Shown here piece after piece: positions 1 through 6,794 of a stretch of 16,416 nucleotides of DNA. The notes below the pieces were generated by a model. It did no database searches. It saw nothing but the letters and a program-made list of their open reading frames with translations, and was not told where the DNA came from. Source of the DNA: GCA-2746795 sp964643965 (GTDB lineage Bacteria > Chloroflexota > Anaerolineae > Promineifilales > Promineifilaceae); assembly GCA_964643965.1 (NCBI GenBank), contig CAZXVH010000111.1, positions 1 to 16,416 of the forward strand, written 5' to 3'. The translations under genes and the position numbers were made by a program. Each line of letters begins with the position of its first letter. Positions within the stretch are counted from its first letter, which is position 1.

Positions 1-1224
1 CAACCGCCCCACAATAATCTCCCAATCATATTGCAGCGCATAATACCGTGCTTGCCGACCTAGCCGTTCACGGCATGCTTCGTCCGTGAGCAGGCAGTAA
101 ATGCGGTCGGCCAGCGCTTCTGGGTCACGGGAGGGTACATGGAAGCCGTTCTCGTCGTCACGCACCAGAAACGCCAGACCACCTACCTCTGAGGCGATGA
201 CCGGTGTGCCCATGGCCATCGCTTCCAGCGCCACTAAACCAAAGCTCTCGTAATGGGAAGGCATGATGACCATTTCCGCCGCCGCGTAATAATTGGGCAA
301 AATTTCCTGGTCTTTTGCCCCCAAAAAAGCGACCGTGTCGATGATGTCTAATTCTGCTCGCAGCTCTTGCAGCCGCGCCATTTCTTCATCTGGCGTCGCG
401 GCCCATGGGTCGCCGCCGATGATGGCCACGCAGGTTTTTTCAATCACTTCTGGGTGTCGTTTTTGGATGAGCGCCATCGCGCGGAGCAGGGTGTCTACCC
501 CTTTGAGCGGTTCAATACGGCCGGCAAAGATGATGTTTTTATGCTCCGGACAAATGCCCACCATTTCTTTGGCCTGGGCGGTGGGGATGGGGGAAAACCG
601 TTGCAAATCGACGCCGGGGGAGACCACGCGCACCTTGCTCATGTCGGCGCCGTAGAGCCAGTTGAGCTGCGCTTCTTCGGCGGGAGTGGCGGCGATGATC
701 CGGTCGGCGGCCTGGATGACTTGCTGTTCGCCATCGAGGCGTTCTTGGGAGGCCCGTTCGCTCTCGCTGAGGGCGATGCGGTTTTTCATGTGGCCCAGGG
801 TGTGGAACATGTGGACGAAGGGGACGCCCCATGCCTCACGCAATTTTTCGGCGACGAGGCCAGAGAGCCAGTAATGGCTGTGGATCACGTCATACTGGAT
901 GTTTTCGGCGGCGGCGAAGGCCAGGACGCCGTTCACAAATTCATCCAGATGGCAGGTAATATCGGCCAGAGGGATGGGCTTCTCTGGCCCGGCCGGGATG
1001 TGGATGACGCGCCCGCCATAACCCAGATCATGTTTGACCATCGGTTGGCAATCGTCTTGAGAGCGGGTGAACACATCCACCTGGATGCCCTGGCGGCCCA
1101 GTTCGCGGCTGTAATCACGCACGTAGACGTTCATGCCGCCCGTTTTTTTGCCACCCAATAGCGCCAGGGGGCAAGTGTGGACGGAGAGAATAGCGATTCG
1201 TTTGATAGAACTAGAAGGGTTCAA
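1..1224 (-). CDS. GT4-family glycosyltransferase (MshA/sucrose-phosphate-synthase-like), 3' end cut by window
   Basis: A retaining GT-B glycosyltransferase that probably transfers a sugar from a nucleotide-sugar donor to a small acceptor or a growing glycan in the cytoplasm. I translated the minus strand by hand and found 408 codons without a stop, open at base 1. The N-terminal acceptor-side domain has GGMNVYVRDYSREL (residues 29-42), the motif seen in MshA and sucrose-phosphate synthase relatives, and HSHYWLSG (115-122). The donor domain has GRIEPLKG (235-242), with the usual Arg and Lys, and the E-x7-E motif ESFGLVALE (326-334), followed by MGTPVIASEVGGL. Family members run about 400-440 residues, so only the tail is missing. 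No ATG fits the N-terminus; a TTG at 1224 puts ten residues before the first beta strand, but its ribosome site is weak and the start is uncertain. The substrate cannot be told from sequence. It lies 80 bases downstream of the GNAT gene, separated by an AT-rich repeat. Confidence 0.88.
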   Translation of the reverse strand, partial: MNPSSSIKRIAILSVHTCPLALLGGKKTGGMNVYVRDYSRELGRQGIQVDVFTRSQDDCQPMVKHDLGYGGRVIHIPAGPEKPIPLADITCHLDEFVNGVLAFAAAENIQYDVIHSHYWLSGLVAEKLREAWGVPFVHMFHTLGHMKNRIALSESERASQERLDGEQQVIQAADRIIAATPAEEAQLNWLYGADMSKVRVVSPGVDLQRFSPIPTAQAKEMVGICPEHKNIIFAGRIEPLKGVDTLLRAMALIQKRHPEVIEKTCVAIIGGDPWAATPDEEMARLQELRAELDIIDTVAFLGAKDQEILPNYYAAAEMVIMPSHYESFGLVALEAMAMGTPVIASEVGGLAFLVRDDENGFHVPSRDPEALADRIYCLLTDEACRERLGRQARYYALQYDWEIIVGRL

Positions 1225-1240
1225 AAGGAAGGCTCTTTTG

Positions 1241-1305
1241 AATGATGAATTGTGAATAATTAATAGTAATCGTTAATTTTTCGTAATTCACAATTCACAA
1301 TTCAT
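1241..1305. repeat. AT-rich inverted repeat built from heptamer units (AATTCAC)
   Basis: The right arm (1285-1305) is three consecutive heptamers: AATTCAC, AATTCAC, AATTCAT. The left arm (1241-1260) carries the same unit in reverse orientation (GAATTGTGAAT). The arms share the exact 13-mer ATTCACAATTCAT and enclose about 35 bases of AT-rich spacer. The last base touches the stop codon of the GNAT gene. A transcript could fold into a weak AT-rich hairpin, but there is no GC-rich stem or clear U tract, so it is better described as a short heptamer repeat than as a terminator. Confidence 0.6.
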
Positions 1306-2306
1306 TATTTTGTCAGGGTTATTTTGTAGATTTCAGTGTCTACGGCGCCAAAGCGGTATTTGTATTCTTCGTCGCCGCGCAGGAAGTCGAAATGGGAACG
1401 GCCGTTTGCCACTGCCCATTCAATCGCTTTTGCCGTCAGCACCACACCCAGGCTGAGGGGGCCAAACGCCGCCGGGTCCAACCCGGAATTGTAGACCCAG
1501 ATACGGCCGTTATAATCAAAGTTGAACAGGGTGGCCGCTTTTTGACCCTCTATTGCCATAAATAACAGTTGCAAGGTTCCGGCGGCGGCGGCGGCTTGAG
1601 CCGTTTCGTGGAAGACGGCGCGGCGGCCGGGCGTGAGCCAGTCTCGCTTTTCAAAGGTGCTTTTTTGCAGCAGCGCTAAAAAGTCATCTACTGCTTGCTC
1701 CAGATCATCCTGTGGATCGGCGATGATGAATTGGGCTTCAGCGCCCTGAGCGCGGCGCAGTTTGCGCTTGATTTCGCGGCGCTGCTTGCTGTCCAACGCT
1801 TCCAGGTAGTCGTCGAAGGTAGCGGGCAGGGTGATGACGGGGCACACTTCGATCTGTACTTCCTCGAAGCGTAGGCCATGTTTGGCTGCCAACCTGGGCA
1901 GGATGGCCCGGCTGGGGGAAGCGGCCGGGATGTTACAAAACTTCGCGGTTTGCCAGGCGGGAAAATCGGGCTGGGTGAGGGCGTCGAGAACGGCCGTCCA
2001 GCCCACTTCTGCTTTGTCTGCGGAGACGATGAGGTCCAGATAGTCGGTTTCTTCCACGCAGCCGTTAAAATGCAGGCTGTTCTGGTGCAGATAGAGACTG
2101 GCAATGGCGCTGAGGCGCTGCTCTTCCTGGCGCACGGTGAGGGTGTGCAGCGTGCTGCCGGCTGGATGCAAGTTACGCCACCAGGTCTCCTGGTAGGCGC
2201 GAGTTTGAAAAGGGGTGTTGGTCATGCCTTGTGCGGCGAGGGCGTCCCATTCATCTTTAAGTTGGTCAAAGGCGGCCGCGCCGCTAATCTGTTCGGTGAT
2301 TGTCAT
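1305..2306 (-). CDS. GNAT-family acyltransferase of the CelD/BcsL (Acetyltransf_6) type
   Basis: A 333-residue protein with the double-GNAT fold seen in CelD/BcsL proteins, which are associated with polysaccharide and exopolymer synthesis, and in FemAB-like transferases. Diagnostic parts are the N-terminal half with WDALAAQ and TPFQTRAYQETWW (19-43), the basic stretch SKQRREIKRKLRRAQ (173-187) in the middle, and the C-terminal GNAT core. That core includes GQKAATLFNF (254-263), IWVYNSGLDP (269-278) and the hallmark HFDFLRGDEEYKYRFG (305-320). The length is normal for the family. No signal peptide or membrane segment is visible, so it should be cytosolic. The acyl donor and acceptor are unknown; a role in modifying cell-surface sugar is suggested only by the glycosyltransferase that follows. 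ATG at 2306 is preceded by AAGGA nine to ten bases upstream and by a TATAAT box, supporting this start and its own promoter. Confidence 0.85.
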   Translation of the reverse strand: MTITEQISGAAAFDQLKDEWDALAAQGMTNTPFQTRAYQETWWRNLHPAGSTLHTLTVRQEEQRLSAIASLYLHQNSLHFNGCVEETDYLDLIVSADKAEVGWTAVLDALTQPDFPAWQTAKFCNIPAASPSRAILPRLAAKHGLRFEEVQIEVCPVITLPATFDDYLEALDSKQRREIKRKLRRAQGAEAQFIIADPQDDLEQAVDDFLALLQKSTFEKRDWLTPGRRAVFHETAQAAAAAGTLQLLFMAIEGQKAATLFNFDYNGRIWVYNSGLDPAAFGPLSLGVVLTAKAIEWAVANGRSHFDFLRGDEEYKYRFGAVDTEIYKITLTK

Positions 2307-2329
2307 GAATTAAAATCCTTTTTGGGGCT

Positions 2330-2335
2330 ATTATA
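2330..2335 (-). promoter_or_regulatory. Putative -10 box (TATAAT) for the GNAT gene
   Basis: On the minus strand TATAAT lies 24 bases upstream of the ATG at 2306. No good TTGACA-like -35 is found at 16-18 bases; that place is taken by the end of a palindrome (2348-2360). The match to the -10 consensus is exact, but without a -35 the call stays moderate. Confidence 0.45.
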
Positions 2336-2347
2336 GCGAAACTCTAC

Positions 2348-2360
2348 TTATCGCCGATAA
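2348..2360. promoter_or_regulatory. 13-bp perfect palindrome TTATCGCCGATAA, candidate operator
   Basis: Six-base arms TTATCG and CGATAA flank one central base. It sits immediately upstream of the TATAAT box of the GNAT gene, at and above the -35 region, in the 87-base gap after the transporter gene. Position and symmetry fit a dimeric repressor or activator site; the binding protein is unknown. The stem is too short and lacks a U tract, so a terminator is unlikely. Confidence 0.35.
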
Positions 2361-2393
2361 CCGATACCATAGATGCAGTGGGGCGTGGCTTTC

Positions 2394-3419
2394 TTACAGC
2401 TTGCGCGTGGGGAAGCGCCAGAAGAGCCGCCACCAATCAATGAAGTTGGGCATATCCCGTTCATAGCGCACCAACAAGACGCTGATAAGGATGACAACGG
2501 CCCCTAACCACTGCACGGCCGTTAACCATTCTCCTAAAAAAGCAATAGCCAGGACGATACTGACGATCACTTCCAAAATGCCCACCAGGGCGGTTTGCAG
2601 GCTGCCCAGGCTTTTCACGCCCAAAAAGAGCGTCAACCGGGCCAGCGCTGTGAACAGGCCCATGAGGAGAATAGCTTGCCAGGATGCGGCGGAAACGGCC
2701 GTTAAATCTGAAGGAAATAGCAGCCAGGCGGCCGTTACCACAATAGCCATCGCCGTCATGGCGTACAGAGCCATGCTGGGCGCCGGGATCTCATACATGA
2801 TACGCTGGCTCAAAACCAGTTGAACGGCATACGTCAATGCGCCAAACAACATCATGCCCACGCCAATCCAGTCCGGCTTACCCAGACCGCCTACCGTTAG
2901 CAAATACATGGCAAAAAGGGCCAGCGCCGTGCGGAACAGCGTCAGCCAGGAAATTGTCTGGCCGATGATGCGCAGCAAGATCGTTACAAAAATAAGGTAG
3001 CTGATATTGATCAGCTGGCCTAAAGAGGCGTCAATACGGCTCAAACTGGCATAGAAAAAGAGCGAGCCAATGCCGTTTATAGCCCCCGCCAGCATACTGC
3101 TCAATACGGCCGGCGTCGAGGAGCGGATCATGTGCCGGGCAAAGAGCAGCACCGCCGCCCACAACAAAACGGCCGCAAAAATGGTGCGGAACGCCACCAC
3201 TGTCAGCACATCCACGCCGGTGGCATAGGCGATTTTGGCAAAAATGGGGGTTATGCCCAGAAATAGCGGGGAGAGCAGCGCCCATAATAAACCCTGGCGC
3301 CATCGTTTCAAGTTTTGTCTCTCTTGTTCACTGTGGCGGGAAACAAGCGGAAGGTCGACTGCTTTATCTGAGGGTGACGCCGAAGCTGCTCTCTTCGGGT
3401 CAGGTGTAGGAGGTGGCAT
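2394..3419 (-). CDS. DMT superfamily (EamA) transporter, ten membrane segments
   Basis: A 341-residue inner-membrane carrier of the drug/metabolite transporter superfamily. Two EamA repeats of five helices each are visible: segments near 43-61, 70-93, 104-124, 134-152 and 158-177, then 184-205, 214-235, 246-267, 274-295 and 300-317. The second repeat has the typical ILEVIVSIVLAIAFLGEWLT (281-300). The first 40 residues are hydrophilic, Pro/Ser/Lys-rich and longer than usual; a later start is possible since no ribosome site is seen before ATG 3419. The family includes amino-acid exporters such as RhtA, but also nucleotide-sugar and drug carriers, so the substrate is open. It begins 15 bases after the stop of the receiver-kinase gene, so the two are very probably co-transcribed. 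Its place in a run with a threonine-synthase-like enzyme makes an amino-acid-related substrate a reasonable guess only. Confidence 0.88.
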   Translation of the reverse strand: MPPPTPDPKRAASASPSDKAVDLPLVSRHSEQERQNLKRWRQGLLWALLSPLFLGITPIFAKIAYATGVDVLTVVAFRTIFAAVLLWAAVLLFARHMIRSSTPAVLSSMLAGAINGIGSLFFYASLSRIDASLGQLINISYLIFVTILLRIIGQTISWLTLFRTALALFAMYLLTVGGLGKPDWIGVGMMLFGALTYAVQLVLSQRIMYEIPAPSMALYAMTAMAIVVTAAWLLFPSDLTAVSAASWQAILLMGLFTALARLTLFLGVKSLGSLQTALVGILEVIVSIVLAIAFLGEWLTAVQWLGAVVILISVLLVRYERDMPNFIDWWRLFWRFPTRKL

Positions 3420-3434
3420 TACATGCAGGCGTCA

Positions 3435-4697
3435 CTAGATAGTAGGCGGCGCATCGTTGGGTTGCAAAGGTAGCAGCAGGTGGAAGGTGCTGCCCGGCAG
3501 CATTTCAGCACTACGGTTTTCACTTTCCACCCAGATACGGCCGTTATGCGCCTCCACAATTCCTTTAGAAATCGCCAGACCCAGGCCCAGGCCCCCCCCT
3601 TGAAACGCAGATTTACTGGTGGAATGGTGTTCAATCTCGCCTAAGGTATAAAACTGCTCAAAGATGTGCCGCTGTTCGTCTAAGGGGATGCCAATGCCGG
3701 TATCCTGAATAATGATGTCAACCGCCTTGTCCTTAACGTTCCGGCCGACAATGCGAATCGTGCCGCCATCCGGTGTATATTTCACCGCATTACCCACCAC
3801 ATGCTCAATAGCTGCCAACAGGCGACGGCCGTCCCCTTGAATCAGCGGCATCTCTGAAAAGTCGCCAATAACCAGGTCTAAATTGCGTTTCTGGCACACA
3901 TCGCGGAAAGTTTCTTCAATGTCTGCAATAATTTTGGTGAGGCGTACCGGGCCTAAAGAGAGATCTAAGGTGCCAGATGAGATGCGTACCACGCTGATGA
4001 TCTCGTTGATCACCTCTTGCATGCGGGTGACGCCAGATTGTAGCCCTTCAGCAATACCGGCGATGGATTGGGCTGGCACCAGATCGTTTTTATTTTTAAC
4101 TTGTTCGGCCAGCAGATGAGAATAGCCGCTGACCAGGGTGAGAGGGGTGCGCAGTTCATGGGAGACCAACACGATAAAATCGCTTTTCAGGCTGTCCAGT
4201 TCCATCAGCCGTTTGTTGGCGCTGCGTAGTTCACGCACTTTGTTTTCCAGGCGCTCGACGAGATTTTGAGCATGGAGTTCCAAATGTTGGCTGCGTTCAT
4301 CGGCGCTGAGTTTGTCGGAAGCGCCCTGCAGGAAGCGCTGCACATCGCTGGGAAAGGTAGCCACATCAATGGGCTTGGTCATAAAGCCCGTGCAGCCGGC
4401 CGCCAAAGCCAGTTCACGGCTGCCGGGGCTGATATTGGCTGTCAGAGCCACAATGGGCACATTGGAGAAATTGGGCAGGCTGCGCAAGCGAGTGGTAATT
4501 TCCCGGCCGTCCATGTTAGGCAGGTTGATGTCCATCAAAATCAGTTCCGGCTTTTTTTCGCGGGCCAGATTGATACCTTCCAGCCCTTCACTGGCGACGT
4601 AGACTTCGTAGCCCCGGCTGGTTAAAACACGCTCGACAAGGCGTCGGCTGGCGTGGTCATCTTCGATGTAGAGAATGCTTGCGCCTGTATTGTTCAT
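3435..4697 (-). CDS. Hybrid receiver-histidine kinase (REC-HisKA-HATPase_c), soluble
   Basis: A 420-residue cytoplasmic signalling protein with the receiver at the N-terminus and the kinase after it. The receiver (7-124) has acidic residues E12-D14, phospho-acceptor D56 in LILMDINLP, T85 in ALTAN and K108 in MTKP. A coiled-coil-like linker (about 130-168) leads to HisKA with H180 in VSHELRTPL. The ATPase has the N box VGNAVKYTPDG (N303), G1 box DTGIGIP (332-338) and G2 box GGGLGLGL (367-374). All catalytic residues are present, so it should be an active kinase whose output is gated by its own receiver, a type that can sit in the middle of a phosphorelay. No membrane segment or sensory domain is present, so input must come by phosphotransfer. 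ATG 4697 has only a weak ribosome site, and a small hairpin lies ten bases upstream. The EamA transporter follows directly. Confidence 0.93.
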   Translation of the reverse strand: MNNTGASILYIEDDHASRRLVERVLTSRGYEVYVASEGLEGINLAREKKPELILMDINLPNMDGREITTRLRSLPNFSNVPIVALTANISPGSRELALAAGCTGFMTKPIDVATFPSDVQRFLQGASDKLSADERSQHLELHAQNLVERLENKVRELRSANKRLMELDSLKSDFIVLVSHELRTPLTLVSGYSHLLAEQVKNKNDLVPAQSIAGIAEGLQSGVTRMQEVINEIISVVRISSGTLDLSLGPVRLTKIIADIEETFRDVCQKRNLDLVIGDFSEMPLIQGDGRRLLAAIEHVVGNAVKYTPDGGTIRIVGRNVKDKAVDIIIQDTGIGIPLDEQRHIFEQFYTLGEIEHHSTSKSAFQGGGLGLGLAISKGIVEAHNGRIWVESENRSAEMLPGSTFHLLLPLQPNDAPPTI

Positions 4698-4707
4698 TGT
4701 CTACCAA

Positions 4708-4721
4708 AACCCGACAGGGTT
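4708..4721. repeat. Small palindrome AACCC-GACA-GGGTT in the leader of the receiver-kinase gene
   Basis: Five-base arms AACCC and GGGTT around GACA. In the minus-strand transcript it folds as AACCC-TGTC-GGGTT followed by TT, ending about ten bases before the start codon at 4697. A close relative (AAACCTG-T-CAGGTTT) lies at the other end of the same gap (4904-4918). The stem is short for a terminator, so a dispersed palindromic repeat or a weak leader hairpin is as likely. Confidence 0.35.
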
Positions 4722-4741
4722 ACAGCCCCATTTTAGTAACA

Positions 4742-4838
4742 TCTCAATATTTGGGGACAAAGATTACAAAAGTTTCAGAATTAGCTTTGCATGAACACTC
4801 TGATGCCAAAACTTTTGTAATCTCCCAGTTTATTGAGA
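4742..4838. repeat. Long imperfect inverted repeat (about 34-base arms), MITE-like
   Basis: The inner arms AGATTACAAAAGTTT (4761-4775) and AAACTTTTGTAATCT (4809-4823) are perfect 15-base inverted repeats. The symmetry continues outward: TCTCAATA followed by TGGG at 4742-4755 is mirrored by CCCA and TATTGAGA at 4824-4838. The whole unit is about 97 bases with a 33-base centre and occupies the middle of the gap between the PLP enzyme and the receiver-kinase. It encodes no protein. It could be a small non-autonomous element, a repeat, or an AT-rich bidirectional terminator. Confidence 0.6.
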
Positions 4839-4903
4839 AGATACCCATTTTATGTTTAAACAGGTTTGCATGGCTTATTTCCTTGCTTGCCTAACTCGTT
4901 TAT

Positions 4904-4918
4904 AAACCTGTCAGGTTT
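4904..4918. repeat. Palindrome AAACCTG-T-CAGGTTT downstream of the PLP enzyme gene
   Basis: Perfect seven-base arms around one base, ten bases past the stop of the PLP enzyme-receiver gene. On the minus strand it reads AAACCTGACAGGTTT followed by ATAAA, so a hairpin could form at the 3' end of that mRNA. It shares the core AACC-TG/GA-C-GGTT with the palindrome at 4708-4721. It may act as a weak terminator or 3' stabiliser, or be a copy of a dispersed repeat. Confidence 0.4.
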
Positions 4919-4928
4919 CTACCACGAA

Positions 4929-6647
4929 TTAGGAACCGGGTAAAGCCTGTTTAATGTCACTCAGTAAATCAGAGTCTAAAAAAGAACCTTTTTGTAATAA
5001 TGCCTTTATTTTACCGTCAAGCTGCGCTCTTTCAATAGCCGATAACTCCTTAGCGGTGATGACAATGATGGGAATATCTTGCAAATGGGGATCTTTTTTC
5101 ATCTCCTTGACTACGCCAAAGCCATCTAAGCCGGGCATCATCAAGTCTAACAGCACCAAATTGGGCCGGGTTTGTTGAATCAATTTTAAACCATCCAGGC
5201 CATTGACAGCTTCGTCGATGAGGAATTCACCTTGCGCTTGTAGAATACGGCGAATGAGGCGGCTGGCGTCGGCGTTGTCTTCCAGGATGGCGATGCGCTG
5301 CACCCGGTCGTCGATTTCTGCCAGGGCGGTGAGCAGCCCTTCTTGCCGGCCGGTATGGTCTGGGCTGTCGCTGTTGAGGATGATGTCACGGGCATACTGC
5401 TCGCCCACGATATGTTTTTCCACCGGGAAGGTGTGGCCGGAACAGTTGAGGACTACTGTTTCATGGGGCTTTATGGTTTCTTTTTGTATCAGTTTAATGA
5501 GGCCGGCAAAGGCAACGGCCGTTGCTGGTTCCACCGAAATACCATCCAGGCGGGCTGCAATTTGTAAGGCTTTAAAGGCGTCAGCGTCAGAGATGGCGTC
5601 AATCGTGCCGCCATATTGCAAAAGCAGCTGGCGCAGGACGGTGTACGCTTCACCGGGGACGCCGGTGGCCAGGGTGGTGATGTCGGTGATGGGATCATCC
5701 ACATTTTCGGCGATGGCCAGCCCTTTGTGAAAAGAGGTGGCCATGGGCGCACAGCCCGCCGATTGAAAACAGCCCATTTGGGGCAGCTTATCCACCAACC
5801 CCATGTCGTATAGTTCCTGAAACCCTTTCATCACGCCCACTGGCCCCAGGCCACCGCTGACGGCTTGCAGATACCAGTCTGGGGTTTGCCAGGGGTAGCG
5901 GCTGCCGTTGGGCGCAGAGGGGTCGGCTCCAGTGGCGATGCTGCCCAACTGCTCGGCGATTTCGTAAGCCAGGGTTTTCATCGCTTCTTTGGCAGCAATG
6001 CCTTTGATGCCCTGGTCGAGGAAGATGCCTTTGTTGGCGGCAAAATCGGCGGCTACCTGTTTGCATTGGTCATAAGTTCCCGCCACTTTGATCACGCCTG
6101 CGCCGTAGAGGGCCACTTCACGCATTTTGTCGGCCGGCACGGAACTGGTGACGAAAGCCCAAATTTTGATGCCAGCCCGGGCGCCATAGGCGGAGTAGGC
6201 GATGGCCACATTGCCGGTGGAGGCGACGACGGTTTCAGTGATACCGGCTTCTTTGAGGGCGCTGATGGCCACACTGGCCTGGCGGTCTTTAAAGGAACCG
6301 GTGGGGCCTTGTCGTTCATCTTTGATGTAGAGGTGGGGATGGCCGAGCATCAGCCCCAGGTTATGGGCGCGGAGCAGGGGCGTCCAGCCTTCACCGAGGC
6401 TGACGATGTGCTGGTCATCACGCAAGGGGAGCAGTTCACGGTAACGCCAGATGGTGGTTCCGCGAGCAGATAAGGTGTGCAGCCAGTTTGAAGAGGCATG
6501 GGGATGGGAAACGGCCGTTTCTCCTCCATAAGGGTAATCATACACCGCATCTAGCCATCCCGCGCCGCAGCGCGGACAGGCGCTCAGTGGTGTTTCAAAC
6601 GGTTGTTTCATCCGGCAGTTTTTACAAAAAATATAGAAGCGTCTCAT
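4929..6647 (-). CDS. Threonine-synthase-family PLP enzyme fused to a C-terminal response-regulator receiver domain
   Basis: One uninterrupted 572-codon frame joins a metabolic enzyme to a signalling domain. Residues 1-30 form a zinc ribbon (C8, C11, C24, C27), as in many threonine synthases. Residues 80-415 form a fold-type II PLP enzyme: GPTGSFKDR gives the Schiff-base lysine K120, STGN (143-146) the substrate loop, SGGLGPVG (264-271) the phosphate loop, and NCSGHTFPVEK (401-411) the C-terminal active-site strand. The family's classic reaction is phosphohomoserine to threonine; a related beta-replacement or lyase activity cannot be excluded. After a 25-30 residue linker, residues 451-570 are a complete receiver: E456-D457, phospho-acceptor D501 in LVLLDLMMPGLDG, T531 in VITA and K553. 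All key residues are present, suggesting phosphorylation by a neighbouring kinase. A typical stand-alone enzyme would stop near residue 425. No clear ribosome site precedes ATG 6647, but the zinc ribbon starts there. Confidence 0.9.
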   Translation of the reverse strand: MRRFYIFCKNCRMKQPFETPLSACPRCGAGWLDAVYDYPYGGETAVSHPHASSNWLHTLSARGTTIWRYRELLPLRDDQHIVSLGEGWTPLLRAHNLGLMLGHPHLYIKDERQGPTGSFKDRQASVAISALKEAGITETVVASTGNVAIAYSAYGARAGIKIWAFVTSSVPADKMREVALYGAGVIKVAGTYDQCKQVAADFAANKGIFLDQGIKGIAAKEAMKTLAYEIAEQLGSIATGADPSAPNGSRYPWQTPDWYLQAVSGGLGPVGVMKGFQELYDMGLVDKLPQMGCFQSAGCAPMATSFHKGLAIAENVDDPITDITTLATGVPGEAYTVLRQLLLQYGGTIDAISDADAFKALQIAARLDGISVEPATAVAFAGLIKLIQKETIKPHETVVLNCSGHTFPVEKHIVGEQYARDIILNSDSPDHTGRQEGLLTALAEIDDRVQRIAILEDNADASRLIRRILQAQGEFLIDEAVNGLDGLKLIQQTRPNLVLLDLMMPGLDGFGVVKEMKKDPHLQDIPIIVITAKELSAIERAQLDGKIKALLQKGSFLDSDLLSDIKQALPGS

Positions 6648-6652
6648 TGGCG

Positions 6653-6729
6653 ATTAAAGAGTAGAGAGTAGAGATTAGAAATCAGAGAGTAGAGAGTAGA
6701 AATTAGAAATTAGAAATTAGAAATTAGAG
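6653..6729. repeat. Tandem heptamer array, unit ATTAGAA/AGTAGAG (11 copies)
   Basis: Eleven consecutive 7-base units without phase loss, from ATTAAAG at 6653 to ATTAGAG at 6729. Two variants alternate in blocks: AGTAGAG at 6660-6673 and 6688-6694, and ATTAGAA at 6674-6680 and 6702-6722, with mixed forms between. It resembles the short tandemly repeated repetitive (STRR) heptamers of filamentous cyanobacteria. It lies just upstream of the PLP enzyme start (6647), where a promoter or ribosome site would be expected. Confidence 0.8.
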
Positions 6730-6744
6730 TTTTGCGATTCTTCC

Positions 6745-6793
6745 CTGTCCACTGTCCACTGCCCACTGTTCACTGTCCACTGTTTACTGTTCA
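6745..6793. repeat. Tandem heptamer array, unit CTGTCCA (7 copies)
   Basis: Seven head-to-tail units: CTGTCCA, CTGTCCA, CTGCCCA, CTGTTCA, CTGTCCA, CTGTTTA, CTGTTCA. A degenerate eighth runs into the stop codon (6795-6797) of the GAF kinase. Only 15 bases separate this array from the unrelated heptamer array at 6653-6729. It has no spacers, so it is not a CRISPR array, and it shows no open reading frame. Confidence 0.8.
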
Positions 6794-6794
6794 C

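Noticed and set aside
367..1161. Plus-strand frame of 264 codons
   Set aside because: It lies opposite the glycosyltransferase, whose motifs are clear on the minus strand; its Asp/His/Gly-rich translation matches no family.
1573..1592. GGC triplet run as a microsatellite
   Set aside because: It encodes an alanine stretch (AAAAAG) inside the GNAT gene and is short enough to be ordinary GC-rich coding sequence.
4679..4894. Possible 71-residue gene in the 231-base gap
   Set aside because: It starts inside the receiver-kinase gene and runs through the inverted repeat; no ribosome site or recognisable sequence.
5865..6473. Plus-strand frame of 202 codons
   Set aside because: Antisense shadow of the PLP-enzyme core; glycine-rich low-complexity product with no motif or ribosome site.
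6653..6793. CRISPR-like array
   Set aside because: The units are 7 bases with no spacers, and no cas genes are present.
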